Shown: positions 9,912-18,029 of the stretch, one piece after another
Layout: each line of letters opens with the position of its first letter
How positions within the stretch are numbered: the stretch's first letter is position 1
NCBI RefSeq assembly: GCF_014191725.1
Contig: NZ_JACHWZ010000004.1
Coordinates: 155,288 to 219,287 of the forward strand
DNA: 64,000 nucleotides
Source of the DNA: Microbulbifer rhizosphaerae
GTDB lineage: Bacteria; Pseudomonadota; Gammaproteobacteria; Pseudomonadales; Cellvibrionaceae
Reading direction: 5' to 3'
Notes under the pieces: generated by a model
Seen by the model: the letters and a program-made list of their open reading frames with translations, nothing else
Databases searched by the model: none
Told to the model about the DNA's origin: nothing
Program-made: the position numbers and the translations under genes

Positions 9912-10247
9912 ATGAAAATAGCTTACCTGTACCTCGCGATAGCGATCGTTACCGAAGTCATTGCCACCACCGCGCTCAAGGCCTCGGAGCAGTTCACCAG
10001 GCCCATTCCCACCGTGATTGTGGTGCTTGGCTACGGCACTGCCTTCTATATGCTGTCCCTGGCGCTGCGCACCCTGCCAGTTGGCATCGCCTACGCCATC
10101 TGGGCGGGCCTGGGCATCCTCCTGGTGGCGGTTGCCGGGGCCGTAGTCTACCGGCAGGTGCCGGATTTGCCGGCGATGATCGGAATGGCGATGATCGTCG
10201 GCGGGGTAGTGGTGATCCATGTTTTTTCCGAGACGGTACAGGGCTGA
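9912..10247 (+). CDS. Small multidrug resistance (SMR) family transporter
   Basis: The 111 residues form four hydrophobic helices, the standard SMR size. The proton- and drug-binding glutamate is present in helix 1 (AIVTEVIATTALKAS, E14 if counted from the chosen start), and helix 3 has the GIAYAIWAGLG signature of the EmrE branch. The ATG at 9912 is chosen over the one at 9906 because GAGG at 9902-9905 is correctly spaced only for the later codon. It follows the AbgT gene by 8 bp, suggesting co-transcription. Function is likely proton-coupled efflux of cationic compounds. Confidence 0.88.
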   Translation: MKIAYLYLAIAIVTEVIATTALKASEQFTRPIPTVIVVLGYGTAFYMLSLALRTLPVGIAYAIWAGLGILLVAVAGAVVYRQVPDLPAMIGMAMIVGGVVVIHVFSETVQG

Positions 10248-10380
10248 AGGATGAGAGAGCTTCCGGAACGGATGGAGCTGCAACTTTTTGCGGCTCATCG
10301 GCGTACAGTGATGTTGTGGGGCCTGAATCCACGCCGAAACCGCCGATTCAGATGTAATTCAACCGGAACGTGACGCCTAG

Positions 10381-10962
10381 ATGGAAGCGAAAGACGACGA
10401 ACTGGCGATATTGATCGCGCGCTGTGCGATAAATGATCAGCAGGCCCTGCAAAATCTGTACGACCGCTGTGCCGGCTTTCTCAACAGTATTGCCTACCGC
10501 ATAGTCGGAAGCGACGACTTGAGTAACGAAGTGCTGCAGGACGCCTTTGTACAGATATGGCAAAACGCCGCTTCCTACCGCCCGCACCTGGCCAGGCCAT
10601 TAACCTGGATGAGCAGTATCGTGCGCTACCGGGCATTGGACCTGGTCAAGGCGGAAGCGAAGCATCGGCGCCGGCCTGTCGATGCCGGCGATGAAGAGCA
10701 GTGTCTCGAAAGCGCCAGCACCGGCGATACGCCGCAGGGACTGGTTGAACAGGGGCAGGACCGGAGAGCGATTGACGAGTGCCTGCGCGAACTCAACGTA
10801 AAAGTCGGGCGATGCATCGAATTGGCCTACCTTTACGGTTATTCCCGTGAGGAATTGGCAGTGACACTGGATACCAAGGTCAACACGGTGAAATCGTGGT
10901 TGCGCCGGGGCTCCGAGAGGTTAAGAGAATGTCTGGAAACGAAGATCGAGCTGGTGAATTGA
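10381..10962 (+). CDS. ECF (sigma-70 family) RNA polymerase sigma factor
   Basis: The 193 residues have the two ECF domains. Region 2 (about 20-95) contains LNSIAYRIVGSDDLSNEVLQD and PLTWMSSIVRYRALD. Region 4 (about 130-185) ends in TLDTKVNTVKSWLRRGSERLR, a helix-turn-helix. Best resemblance is to the SigK/RpoE-like group that pairs with RskA-type anti-sigma factors, and exactly such a gene overlaps its 3' end. The ribosome binding site is weak. The regulon is unknown; the LRR and porin genes just downstream are natural candidates. Confidence 0.9.
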   Translation: MEAKDDELAILIARCAINDQQALQNLYDRCAGFLNSIAYRIVGSDDLSNEVLQDAFVQIWQNAASYRPHLARPLTWMSSIVRYRALDLVKAEAKHRRRPVDAGDEEQCLESASTGDTPQGLVEQGQDRRAIDECLRELNVKVGRCIELAYLYGYSREELAVTLDTKVNTVKSWLRRGSERLRECLETKIELVN

Positions 10963-11651
10963 ACCGGGGGCTCGCTTTCGAGTATGTATCCGGCACCCTG
11001 CCCGGCGATGAGCGCGCGGCATTTGCGGCGCGCCTGCGCGAGGATCCCTGGCTTCAGCGCGAAGTCAGGTTTTGGGAGGAGCAGCTTATGGCGATCCAGG
11101 ATGATAATCAGGTCCGCGCTCCAAAGTCCTCCACTTGGACAAGGATCCAGGCTCGCATCAATCGGGCAAATGACCCAGGGCGGCAGAGCGTTCACGTATG
11201 GCAGTGGCCGTGGAAGTACGCCGCCCTGACGCTGTCATTCGTGTGGATATTCAGCGTGGCTTTCTGGGCCTACGACCGCGAGCAGGTGCCGGCGCTGCCA
11301 AACGCCGATTATGTCGCGGTACTGGTCGCCGATGACGGTGAGCCCCTGCTGACCGCGTTGACCTCCAGCGATGGCAGGCAGCTCTGGCTGAAATGGGAGC
11401 AAACACTCGATTTACAGGATCACAGCGTGCAACTGTGGGCGGCGTCGCGTCGCGACGGGCAGGTGCGCCCGTTGCTGGTATTCGACAAGCAGCAGTCGGT
11501 GTTGTCACTTGACGAGGCAAACTATCGCCTGATTCGCGATTCCGCCTACCTGATGCTGACACGTGAAGAATACGGTGGCAGCCCGATCGATGAGCCCAGT
11601 GATGAGTTGCTGGCCAAAGGGGTCTGCGTGCGCCTGAACGAGCGCACCTGA
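10929..11651 (+). CDS. RskA-like membrane anti-sigma factor
   Basis: Overlaps the sigma gene by 34 bp, implying translational coupling and balanced synthesis. The N-terminal cytoplasmic part (MSGNEDRAGELNRGLAFEYV and PGDERAAFAARLREDP) is a zinc-less anti-sigma domain. One membrane helix follows near residues 98-118 (KYAALTLSFVWIFSVAFWAY), then a periplasmic RskA-like domain. The start at 10929 is chosen because it gives the conserved N terminus; the frame is open upstream inside the sigma gene. It probably holds the sigma factor inactive until an envelope signal. Confidence 0.82.
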   Translation: MSGNEDRAGELNRGLAFEYVSGTLPGDERAAFAARLREDPWLQREVRFWEEQLMAIQDDNQVRAPKSSTWTRIQARINRANDPGRQSVHVWQWPWKYAALTLSFVWIFSVAFWAYDREQVPALPNADYVAVLVADDGEPLLTALTSSDGRQLWLKWEQTLDLQDHSVQLWAASRRDGQVRPLLVFDKQQSVLSLDEANYRLIRDSAYLMLTREEYGGSPIDEPSDELLAKGVCVRLNERT

Positions 11652-11769
11652 AAATACATGGCGGCCTGAGACAGAGTGACTACGCGCACAATTTTGCTGT
11701 CCTCGGTTCGCCATCAAATTTCCCCTATGCTACGATGCCAAGCCGTTGGTGAACGGGCCAGTACTATGA

Positions 11770-11935
11770 ACCTAGAAACCGCAGTTGGGTCACGAAAGTC
11801 CAGGCGAGCTCTTGGCGCACTTGGCAAATTTAAAAATCGACTCATCACCAATAAGGTGACCACGCGATCTTTAAATTCACTATGCACTCCAATATCTTAT
11901 CTGCCTTTTTCACGCCCAACTGCGGTTTCCAGGTT
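11770..11935. mobile_element. MITE-like element with 21-bp terminal inverted repeats
   Basis: The ends AACCTAGAAACCGCAGTTGG(G) at 11770-11790 and (C)CCAACTGCGGTTTCCAGGTT at 11915-11935 match at 20 of 21 positions as inverted repeats, enclosing 124 bp with no gene. A second, inner palindrome is visible (AAATTTAAAAATCG near 11826 against CGATCTTTAAATTC near 11867), so the element could fold into a cruciform. Size and structure fit a non-autonomous transposon remnant. The right end reaches the TTG that I take as the start of the next gene. I could not assign an IS family. Confidence 0.7.
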
Positions 11936-12581
11936 GAAAAGAGTTATAAAACGCGGCTTGCCGCTCGCCGTGCTGATGCTTTTTCTGGCGCCGCTGGGGT
12001 GGGGCGAAGAGTTTGGTCTCGTGGACCCGCACCTCGCCGACTGTGTCTCCCGGCTTGCAAAGAAAAATGGCTGGACCTCCGCTGATCAGGTGACCGATAT
12101 CCGCTGCCACAGCGAGGCGATTGAAAACCTGGCGGGGCTGGCCGGATTCTCCAACCTTAAAAGCCTTTCCCTGTATAAAAACCGCATCGCCCGCGCCCAG
12201 CTGCCACCCCTGAAGAAGCTTGAAACGCTGAACCTGGCCCGCAACCAGCTGCAGTCGCTGGAACTCGCTGACCTGCCATCCCTGGAGACGCTGTATTTAT
12301 TCGGCAACGAGCTGAAGTCCTTGTCACTGGAGAAGCTGCCCAAGCTCAAGTTGCTGAAAGCCAATAACAACGTGCTAGAGGCATTTCACTATAAAGAACT
12401 GCCAAAGGTCGAAAAGATTTATATCTTTGATAACCAGCTTCAGCATGTCGATATCCACTCTCTTCCGGCGATGAATTATATGGATTGCCGGCAAAACCCT
12501 ATGCCGGACCCGCTCTATGAAGAAATGGACGAAATGGGCCATGTCACTTTTTTGCACGACGGTAATGCCGACGATTGGTAG
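11934..12581 (+). CDS. Secreted leucine-rich-repeat protein
   Basis: From the TTG at 11934 the product is 215 residues: a positively charged N terminus and a hydrophobic core (RVIKRGLPLAVLMLFLAPLGWGEE) that look like a signal peptide, then a cap with two cysteines, then six or so repeats of the type LETLNLARNQLQSLELADLP. The frame stays open upstream to an ATG at 11766, but that region is the MITE-like element, so the original start may have been destroyed or replaced. Bacterial LRR proteins bind proteins or surfaces; the ligand is unknown. Its end overlaps the porin-like gene. Confidence 0.6.
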   Translation: MKRVIKRGLPLAVLMLFLAPLGWGEEFGLVDPHLADCVSRLAKKNGWTSADQVTDIRCHSEAIENLAGLAGFSNLKSLSLYKNRIARAQLPPLKKLETLNLARNQLQSLELADLPSLETLYLFGNELKSLSLEKLPKLKLLKANNNVLEAFHYKELPKVEKIYIFDNQLQHVDIHSLPAMNYMDCRQNPMPDPLYEEMDEMGHVTFLHDGNADDW

Positions 12582-13815
12582 CTTCCGGCGTGCACCATTA
12601 CTCAGTCTCACGCTCGGATTGAGTCTGATTGTTGCCCGGCCTGCCGATGCGCAAGAGCACGACCTGCATTTTGAATCCCGCCTGCGCGGCGCTTATGTGG
12701 ATGCCGGGAATACCGACGGTCGCGCGACTTCCCTGCTATTGCGTTTCACACTGGAATCCGAGTGGAGTGGGATATTTTCCACCCTGGCTGAAATCGACCA
12801 CGTTTCCACCGGGTGGCGGGATGAACACAGCGATGGCGCTCGCTTCAATGACATGCCCCTGATCCCCGACGTGCCGGGTACTGAGGTCAATCAGGCGGCA
12901 CTGGGCCTGACTTTTTCCCAGGCGGAAGTCTTGTTGGGACGCCAGCGTATTACCCTGGACAATCAGCGGTTTATCGGTTCCAACGGTTATTGGCAGAACG
13001 ACCAGACCTTCGATGCGCTCTCGGCCAGTTACGAATTGTTCAGCGCGTCCAGGCTGTTTTATGCCTACATCGCCAATGCCAACCGGATTTTCGGTGACGA
13101 TGCCGACGGGCAGCCCCGCCGGAATGATGGTTATTATCCCGGGGGCAGCGATCCGGAGGAGAGTGGTTTTTTGGGGGATCACGAGCACAACAGCCACCTT
13201 ATCAACGCCCATTTTAACGAGTGGGACTTCAGTGACCTGGGCATTTATTACTATCACATCGACAACCGCGATGTCGGAGCGGAGTCCAATCGGAGCCTCG
13301 GTTTGCTCTACGGCTTCGAGCGGCGTATTGCCGGTTTGAAGTGGCGCTCGGAAATTGAGGGCGCCCTGCAAAAGCGCATGCAGATCGAGGATGCGCCGAC
13401 AAATTCATACTCGCGTATTGAATTCGCGCTGGCTTTACACTCCCTTGAAGTGGGGCTGCAGCAGGAACGTCTGGGTGCCAGCGGGGGAGTTGGATTTGTC
13501 ACGCCGCTGGCATCAGTGCACGACTTCCAGGGCTGGGCCGACAAAGCCTTTGCCATTGATAGCGAAGGAATGGTTGATCGCGCAGTAAAAGCGAGCTGGA
13601 GAAAATCTCCGCTGAAAATTGACGCCCGCTACCATTTTTTTAAAAGCGTCACCGATGATGTCGACTGGGGGCGCGAATTTGACCTTGACCTTATCGTAAA
13701 GGTTGCCCGCCAACACCGCATCCAATTGCGCTACGCCAATTATCAGTCAGCGTCGCAGAGCGCTGTCCTTTCCGATGAGCAGCGTCTGTACCTGGATTAC
13801 AGTTTTGAATTTTGA
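12565..13815 (+). CDS. Outer-membrane beta-barrel, alginate-export/porin-like
   Basis: From ATG 12565 there is a clean signal peptide (MPTIGSFRRAPLLSLTLGLSL, cut near ADAQ) and a 416-residue precursor; an upstream ATG at 12517 would add 16 residues. The mature part alternates hydrophobic and polar residues and ends in YLDYSFEF, a typical beta-barrel C terminus. The block LLGRQRITLDNQRFIGSNGY followed by QNDQTFDA resembles the alginate-export (AlgE-like) porin family. The start lies within the LRR gene (17-bp overlap), so the two are coupled. The exported or imported solute is not known. Confidence 0.72.
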   Translation: MPTIGSFRRAPLLSLTLGLSLIVARPADAQEHDLHFESRLRGAYVDAGNTDGRATSLLLRFTLESEWSGIFSTLAEIDHVSTGWRDEHSDGARFNDMPLIPDVPGTEVNQAALGLTFSQAEVLLGRQRITLDNQRFIGSNGYWQNDQTFDALSASYELFSASRLFYAYIANANRIFGDDADGQPRRNDGYYPGGSDPEESGFLGDHEHNSHLINAHFNEWDFSDLGIYYYHIDNRDVGAESNRSLGLLYGFERRIAGLKWRSEIEGALQKRMQIEDAPTNSYSRIEFALALHSLEVGLQQERLGASGGVGFVTPLASVHDFQGWADKAFAIDSEGMVDRAVKASWRKSPLKIDARYHFFKSVTDDVDWGREFDLDLIVKVARQHRIQLRYANYQSASQSAVLSDEQRLYLDYSFEF

Positions 13816-13878
13816 CCCTGTCAGTCGTTAGAATCTGTTCATAATCGGCAAGAGCCGCGCCTCTCTCCAGTTGGGGGT

Positions 13879-13904
13879 AAAAGCGGGCGCCGCAGTGACG
13901 CCCG
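13879..13904 (-). terminator. Terminator after the SDR gene (minus strand)
   Basis: Read on the minus strand, CGGGCG-TCACTGCGG-CGCCCG is followed by CTTTTACC. It lies 10 bp beyond the SDR stop codon and may also insulate the convergent porin-like gene. Confidence 0.6.
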
Positions 13905-13914
13905 ACGCTGAGAA

Positions 13915-14688
13915 TCAGTTGCGTCCGGCCATCACGCCGCCGTCCACATTCCAGACGGCGCCTGTGACCCAGCTCGCCTTGTCCAGCAGCAGGAAGATGA
14001 TCACTTCGGCGACATCCAGCGGGGTGCCGATGCGGCCGATCGGGTGGAAGTCGTTGAAGCCTTCCAGGACGCTTTTCACTTCGGCCTTCGGGATGAAGCC
14101 CTCGTAGATCGGGGTCTGCACCACCGCCGGTGACACTGCGTTGACGCGGATGTGCTTGGGTGCCAGTTCCATGGCCAACTGCTGGGTCAGGGAATGCAGG
14201 CCTGCTTTGGCCATGGAGTAGGCCGATGATGGGGTCGCCGCGATGGCCTGCTTGGCCCACATGGAACCGATGTTCACGATCGCGCCAGGACGGTCCTTGG
14301 CGACCAGGTTGGCGGCGACCTTCTGGGTAATGAAGAAGAACGCCTTGTTCAGCTTCATGTACTGGTCGTAGTCCGCGTCCTGGTGCTCCAGGAAGGGCTT
14401 GGGGAAGAAGACACCGGCCGCGTTGACCAGCAGGTCGATGTCCGGGTGCTGTTCGTCGATGGTCTTGAGCAGCTCGGCCAGCCCTTCCTCGCTGGTCAGG
14501 TCCGCTGTCAGCGCCGCAACCTGGCCCAGGGCGGCCAGTTCCTTGCGCGCCTCCTCGGTCTTTTCCTGGCGATGGCCCAGGATCACCGCGCTGCCGCCTT
14601 CGGCGAGTACCATCCGGGCCGTCTGCAGGCCCATCCCGCTGGTGCCGCCAACGACCAGCAGCTTCTTGCCTTTGAATTGATTGCTCAT
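13915..14688 (-). CDS. Short-chain dehydrogenase/reductase (SDR)
   Basis: Classical SDR oxidoreductase of 257 residues. The cofactor motif VGGTSGMG is at 13-20, NAAG at 89-92, and the catalytic residues are S142, Y157 and K161 in the YxxxK arrangement. The C-terminal [11 protein letters not shown] block is typical of the FabG-like group. The substrate is unknown. It is divergently transcribed from a LysR regulator that probably controls it, an arrangement frequent for inducible SDR genes in Pseudomonas. Confidence 0.92.
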   Translation of the reverse strand: MSNQFKGKKLLVVGGTSGMGLQTARMVLAEGGSAVILGHRQEKTEEARKELAALGQVAALTADLTSEEGLAELLKTIDEQHPDIDLLVNAAGVFFPKPFLEHQDADYDQYMKLNKAFFFITQKVAANLVAKDRPGAIVNIGSMWAKQAIAATPSSAYSMAKAGLHSLTQQLAMELAPKHIRVNAVSPAVVQTPIYEGFIPKAEVKSVLEGFNDFHPIGRIGTPLDVAEVIIFLLLDKASWVTGAVWNVDGGVMAGRN

Positions 14689-14876
14689 TGTGAGACCTCT
14701 CTACTCTCTATTGGGATAAGAAGAAAAACTATTCATACCGGCAGCGTCTGGGGCTTCCGGCGCCGGCCGCGGACCGCCTGGCTGTCTATCCTTGGCTTGA
14801 GCGGGATTCTTCGCTTATTTGCTAAAGTCGGCAAACGAGATAAAGTGTCTCTCATTGAAAGAAAAACTTTATCGCT
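14689..14876. promoter_or_regulatory. Divergent SDR/LysR control region
   Basis: The 188-bp gap between divergent genes should hold both promoters. Immediately before the LysR ATG, GATAAAG (14839-14845) and CTTTATC (14867-14873) form an inverted pair with centres 28 bp apart, a possible autoregulatory site. A T-N11-A style LysR box could not be fixed with confidence. Confidence 0.45.
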
Positions 14877-15785
14877 ATGAAATCACCCGTCCATCTGAAC
14901 GCCTTGCGCGCGTTCGAGGCCAGCGCCCGTCATCAGAGCTTTTCCGCGGCGTCGGCCGAGCTCAACGTCACTCCCGCCGCGGTCGGCCAACTCGTGCGCA
15001 CATTGGAGGAATGGCTGGGCACGCCCCTGTTCCACCGCGCTACCAGCGGGCGGGTTCGGCTCCTTCCCACCGAGACGGCCGAACGTGCGTTGCCGGACAT
15101 CCGGGCGGGTTTCGACAGGTTGGCGCTGGGTTTGGAACGGCTTAAGGAGGGATCGGCCAGCGGTGTGCTCACCGTTACGGTCAGCCCGGCCTTTGCCGCC
15201 AAGTGGCTGCTGCCGCGCCTCGACAGCTTCCAGGTCGCCTGGCCCGACACGGACGTGCGCCTGGATACCAGCCTCAAGCCGGTGGATTTCGTGGCCCAGG
15301 GGATCGATATCGGCGTGCGCTACGGCGTGGGAAGCTGGCCGGGACTGATGGCGGAGAAGCTGATGGAGGAGGAGGTCTACCCGGTGTGCTCGCCCAAACT
15401 GCTACGCGAGCATCGGCGCTTGCAAAAGCCGAATGATCTGGCCCGGGAGACCCTGATCCACGACCTCTCGATGGACGGCCAGGCGGGCTTTCCCACCTGG
15501 GACGCGTGGCTGGGAAAAGCGGGCGTGACGGAGGTCGCCACCGCGCGTGGTATGAAGATCAACAATTCCGCGGCCGTCCTGCAGGCGGCGATTGAGGGGC
15601 AGGGTGTCGCGCTCGCTCGCAGCGTCATGGCGCACGACGACTTGGCAACCGAGCGCCTGGTTCGGCCGTTCCCGGAAATAACCTTCGCTTCGCCTTTGGC
15701 CTATTACGTCGTGTACCGTGCCGAGTGTTCCAGCTTGCCGAAGCTGGTGGCTTTCCGGGATTGGTTACTCAAGGAGGCGGCGTAA
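14877..15785 (+). CDS. LysR-family transcriptional regulator (GcvA-like)
   Basis: The 302 residues comprise an N-terminal winged helix-turn-helix (LNALRAFEASARHQSFSAAS with AVGQLVRTLEEWLG, residues 6-55) and a periplasmic-binding-protein-like effector domain. The wording of the DNA-binding domain and the PVHLNALRAFE start match the GcvA/AmpR-type subgroup. It is encoded opposite the SDR gene, its most likely target. The effector is unknown. Confidence 0.92.
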   Translation: MKSPVHLNALRAFEASARHQSFSAASAELNVTPAAVGQLVRTLEEWLGTPLFHRATSGRVRLLPTETAERALPDIRAGFDRLALGLERLKEGSASGVLTVTVSPAFAAKWLLPRLDSFQVAWPDTDVRLDTSLKPVDFVAQGIDIGVRYGVGSWPGLMAEKLMEEEVYPVCSPKLLREHRRLQKPNDLARETLIHDLSMDGQAGFPTWDAWLGKAGVTEVATARGMKINNSAAVLQAAIEGQGVALARSVMAHDDLATERLVRPFPEITFASPLAYYVVYRAECSSLPKLVAFRDWLLKEAA

Positions 15786-15850
15786 ACAGGTCTTTAGAAG
15801 TTGTTTCACAACGTGGCGAGCGGGTGGCTGGTGGCGGTCGCCGATATTTC

Positions 15851-15931
15851 CCTGTAGGAACGGCGGCCGTTGGCCGCGACTGGCTTTGCTTCGTAGTGAA
15901 GGCGGTCGCGGCCAGCGGCCGCTCCTACAGG
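15851..15931. repeat. REP-like palindromic element, inverted pair
   Basis: CCTGTAGGAACGGCGGCCG on the left pairs with GCGGCCGCTCCTACAGG on the right around a loop of about 28 bp. It sits between the LysR gene and the convergent haem-barrel gene, where it may serve as a bidirectional transcription stop or mRNA stabiliser. Confidence 0.85.
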
Positions 15932-15951
15932 GAGAAGTAGTTGCCCTATCC

Positions 15952-17052
15952 TCAGAAATACAAGTGCGCCTGCACAAACAGATCCTTGAAGTTCCCCTGA
16001 TCTCTCTGTGGTATGTCATCGCCGTTACGAATGCCGCCGCGCAACTGGATATTCGCGAAGGGCGTGTATTCGAGTAGGACAGAACTGCGCGCGCGCTCGT
16101 TGTTGTCGGTGTTGCTCTCCGGATCAAAGGTCTCGTGCGTGACCTTCAGGTTCATGCCTTTGCCCAGTTCCCGGTTAACCTCAAACAGTGTCACAATTTG
16201 TTCTGTTTCGTTGCCAAATCCATTGATTAACGACTCATCCACGATCTGGTCCACCTCGGCGAGCAGGGTAAAGCCGTAAAGGTGAGCCCCCGCGAAAACG
16301 CCCCATATCTTGCGCGTTCCGGAGGTGGACTCATTGACTAGCGCGCTGCCACCGATACGCCACTTTCTTTCGACATATTCACCGCGTACGACATATTGAA
16401 ACCTGTCGTCATCGTTGTTTGTGGCACCAGTGCCGTTGCTCAGCACAACGTTAAACAATGCCTTGTCAAAATCCAGTCCCAGCTCAACGCCGTTGTCGCT
16501 GTTGTCGAAGGTGATTTGGGTCGCCTCGCGAATAAAGGCGCTGTCATCCTCAAGGCGGATGCCATAGGGCAACATGATTTTTCCGGCTTTGAGATAGTGA
16601 TTGCCGGATAATTTCGCCATGACAAACGCTTCACGATTTAACGCCGCTCCCGGTGCGATCTGCTCATCGAGGTAGAATGAAAAGCGGGAGCCCTTGGGTT
16701 GAAAGTGCAAATACACCTGGGCGCTTTGGGTTTCAAAGCCCTGTGTTGCATCGGCACTGTCCTCCTCGTGACGTTGGAAGTTCGCACGCAGATTGGCGCC
16801 GACGCGGACGCTCTCAGTAAGGCTGCCGGAATCGAAACCCAGCGTGTCGCCGGGAAGTGCCGGCAGCACATGAGTGCCGTAATAGTTGCCGAAGGTATTG
16901 CGTGCACCACCGCCGATAGGGTTGACATGACAGGCGGAACACTTGTTGCCGGTCTTGAAGGCGAGATAGGGCTCCGCTTGCGCCGGCGTCAATAGTATTG
17001 CGAACAACAGCGCTGCAAACGCGGTTGCGGTCTTTTTAAAGGTCCAGGACAT
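15952..17052 (-). CDS. Monohaem-tagged outer-membrane beta-barrel (Cyc2-like architecture)
   Basis: A 366-residue precursor. A signal peptide ends at AQA (residue 26), a single haem-attachment motif CSACH follows at 38-42 in the block FKTGNKCSACHVNPIGGG, and from about residue 70 the chain alternates like a beta-barrel, ending in LFVQAHLYF. One c-haem followed by a porin is the layout of Cyc2, an outer-membrane iron-oxidising cytochrome. The Cyc2 sequence after CxxCH is different, so this is a structural parallel, not an assignment. The start overlaps the end of the cytochrome lipoprotein gene by 17 bp, so the two are translated together. Confidence 0.72.
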   Translation of the reverse strand: MSWTFKKTATAFAALLFAILLTPAQAEPYLAFKTGNKCSACHVNPIGGGARNTFGNYYGTHVLPALPGDTLGFDSGSLTESVRVGANLRANFQRHEEDSADATQGFETQSAQVYLHFQPKGSRFSFYLDEQIAPGAALNREAFVMAKLSGNHYLKAGKIMLPYGIRLEDDSAFIREATQITFDNSDNGVELGLDFDKALFNVVLSNGTGATNNDDDRFQYVVRGEYVERKWRIGGSALVNESTSGTRKIWGVFAGAHLYGFTLLAEVDQIVDESLINGFGNETEQIVTLFEVNRELGKGMNLKVTHETFDPESNTDNNERARSSVLLEYTPFANIQLRGGIRNGDDIPQRDQGNFKDLFVQAHLYF

Positions 17053-17959
17053 GGTGCTGCTCCCCCCCGTCAATGTCATTGGCGTCACCGTCCAGGACGC
17101 GCCCACGGAAGTCGAGAACGGTGCTGGTGAGTGGACTGTTAAAGCGAATGTCGACAGCTTTGGCCGACGCATAAGGTTCGGTGTTCATTTCCAGGATTAA
17201 ATCCTGGCCGGCAACAAGATGCAGATCATAATCATCCGTGTTGGCGACCAGGGTGAAATCCTCGAAAATGAACTGCACGAGCACAGTATTTTTACTCAAG
17301 GTCGCGGGATCGAGGGCGCGGCTGAAGTGCATCCCGAAAACTGCCTTGGTTTCGCCGGATTCGAATGCAGATGCGGTGACTGTTGTGCTTGCGTCACCAG
17401 TGCCGGTGCGCGGTGCGCCGTTGGCGACCCAATCGCGGATACGCTGGATGTCGGCGTCAGAAAGCGGGTCCTGGCCCAGCGGCATACGACTGCCGATAAT
17501 CGAGGAGCGGCCCTCAACTTTGTGCACCAGGTAGCTGTTATCAGGATTGCCTGGATCGACCCGCAGCAGGCTGGAGTCTTCACTGGAAGGTTGATCGACG
17601 AGAAAGTTATAGCTGTTCTCTTCACTGTCGAGACGCAGTCCCTGGGGCGCGCCACTGCCGACATGACACTGGGCACAGATGGGACCGAAGATATCGGTTT
17701 GCAGCTCGGCCAGCGTGACGCCGTCGGCGGGCTCCTCAGCCGGGGGCTCCTCACCCGGAGGCTCTTCACTTGGAGGCTCCTCAGCGGGGGGCTCCTCAGT
17801 GGGGGGCTCCTCAGTTGGAGGGGCCTCCTCACTGGGAGTCTCCTCCTCGTTGTTCGATTCCAGGGGAATGCCGTTTTCGTCCAAGCCTTCCCCGGAACCC
17901 GCGTCACAGGCTGCCAGTACCAGCGCCAGCAGTAGGATATAAATGGGTTTTACATTCAT
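17036..17959 (-). CDS. c-type cytochrome lipoprotein with an acidic Pro/Glu linker
   Basis: The 307 residues start with a lipoprotein signal (lipobox LAAC, Cys18). Residues 38-78 are a flexible linker of PPxEE repeats. A haem motif CAQCH follows at 95-99, with a distal methionine candidate in GSRMPLGQDPLSD and the closing IRDWVANGAP helix typical of cytochrome domains in planctomycete-type and secreted redox proteins. The rest (about 190-307) looks like an Ig-like beta domain. It likely sits on a membrane surface and exchanges electrons with the co-translated haem-barrel downstream. Confidence 0.75.
   Translation of the reverse strand: MNVKPIYILLLALVLAACDAGSGEGLDENGIPLESNNEEETPSEEAPPTEEPPTEEPPAEEPPSEEPPGEEPPAEEPADGVTLAELQTDIFGPICAQCHVGSGAPQGLRLDSEENSYNFLVDQPSSEDSSLLRVDPGNPDNSYLVHKVEGRSSIIGSRMPLGQDPLSDADIQRIRDWVANGAPRTGTGDASTTVTASAFESGETKAVFGMHFSRALDPATLSKNTVLVQFIFEDFTLVANTDDYDLHLVAGQDLILEMNTEPYASAKAVDIRFNSPLTSTVLDFRGRVLDGDANDIDGGEQHHVLDL
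17731..17835. repeat. 15-bp tandem repeat encoding the PPxEE linker
   Basis: About seven imperfect copies of a 15-bp unit of the form GGCTCCTCAGCGGGG encode the linker of the cytochrome lipoprotein. Repeat number could vary between strains and change the reach of the haem domain. Confidence 0.75.
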
Positions 17960-18000
17960 CGTGAATTCCTCAAACGTAGAGCGGGAAATCGATAATCGAT

Positions 18001-18021
18001 AAAAGGCCGGGCAAGCCCGGC
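18001..18021 (-). terminator. Intrinsic terminator after the COG4315-type lipoprotein (minus strand)
   Basis: Read on the minus strand, GCCGGGC-TT-GCCCGGC is followed by CTTTTAT. It separates the four-repeat lipoprotein gene from the cytochrome pair, which starts only about 40 bp further on; those genes either have a promoter in this short gap or depend on readthrough. Confidence 0.7.
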
Positions 18022-18029
18022 TTCATGCT

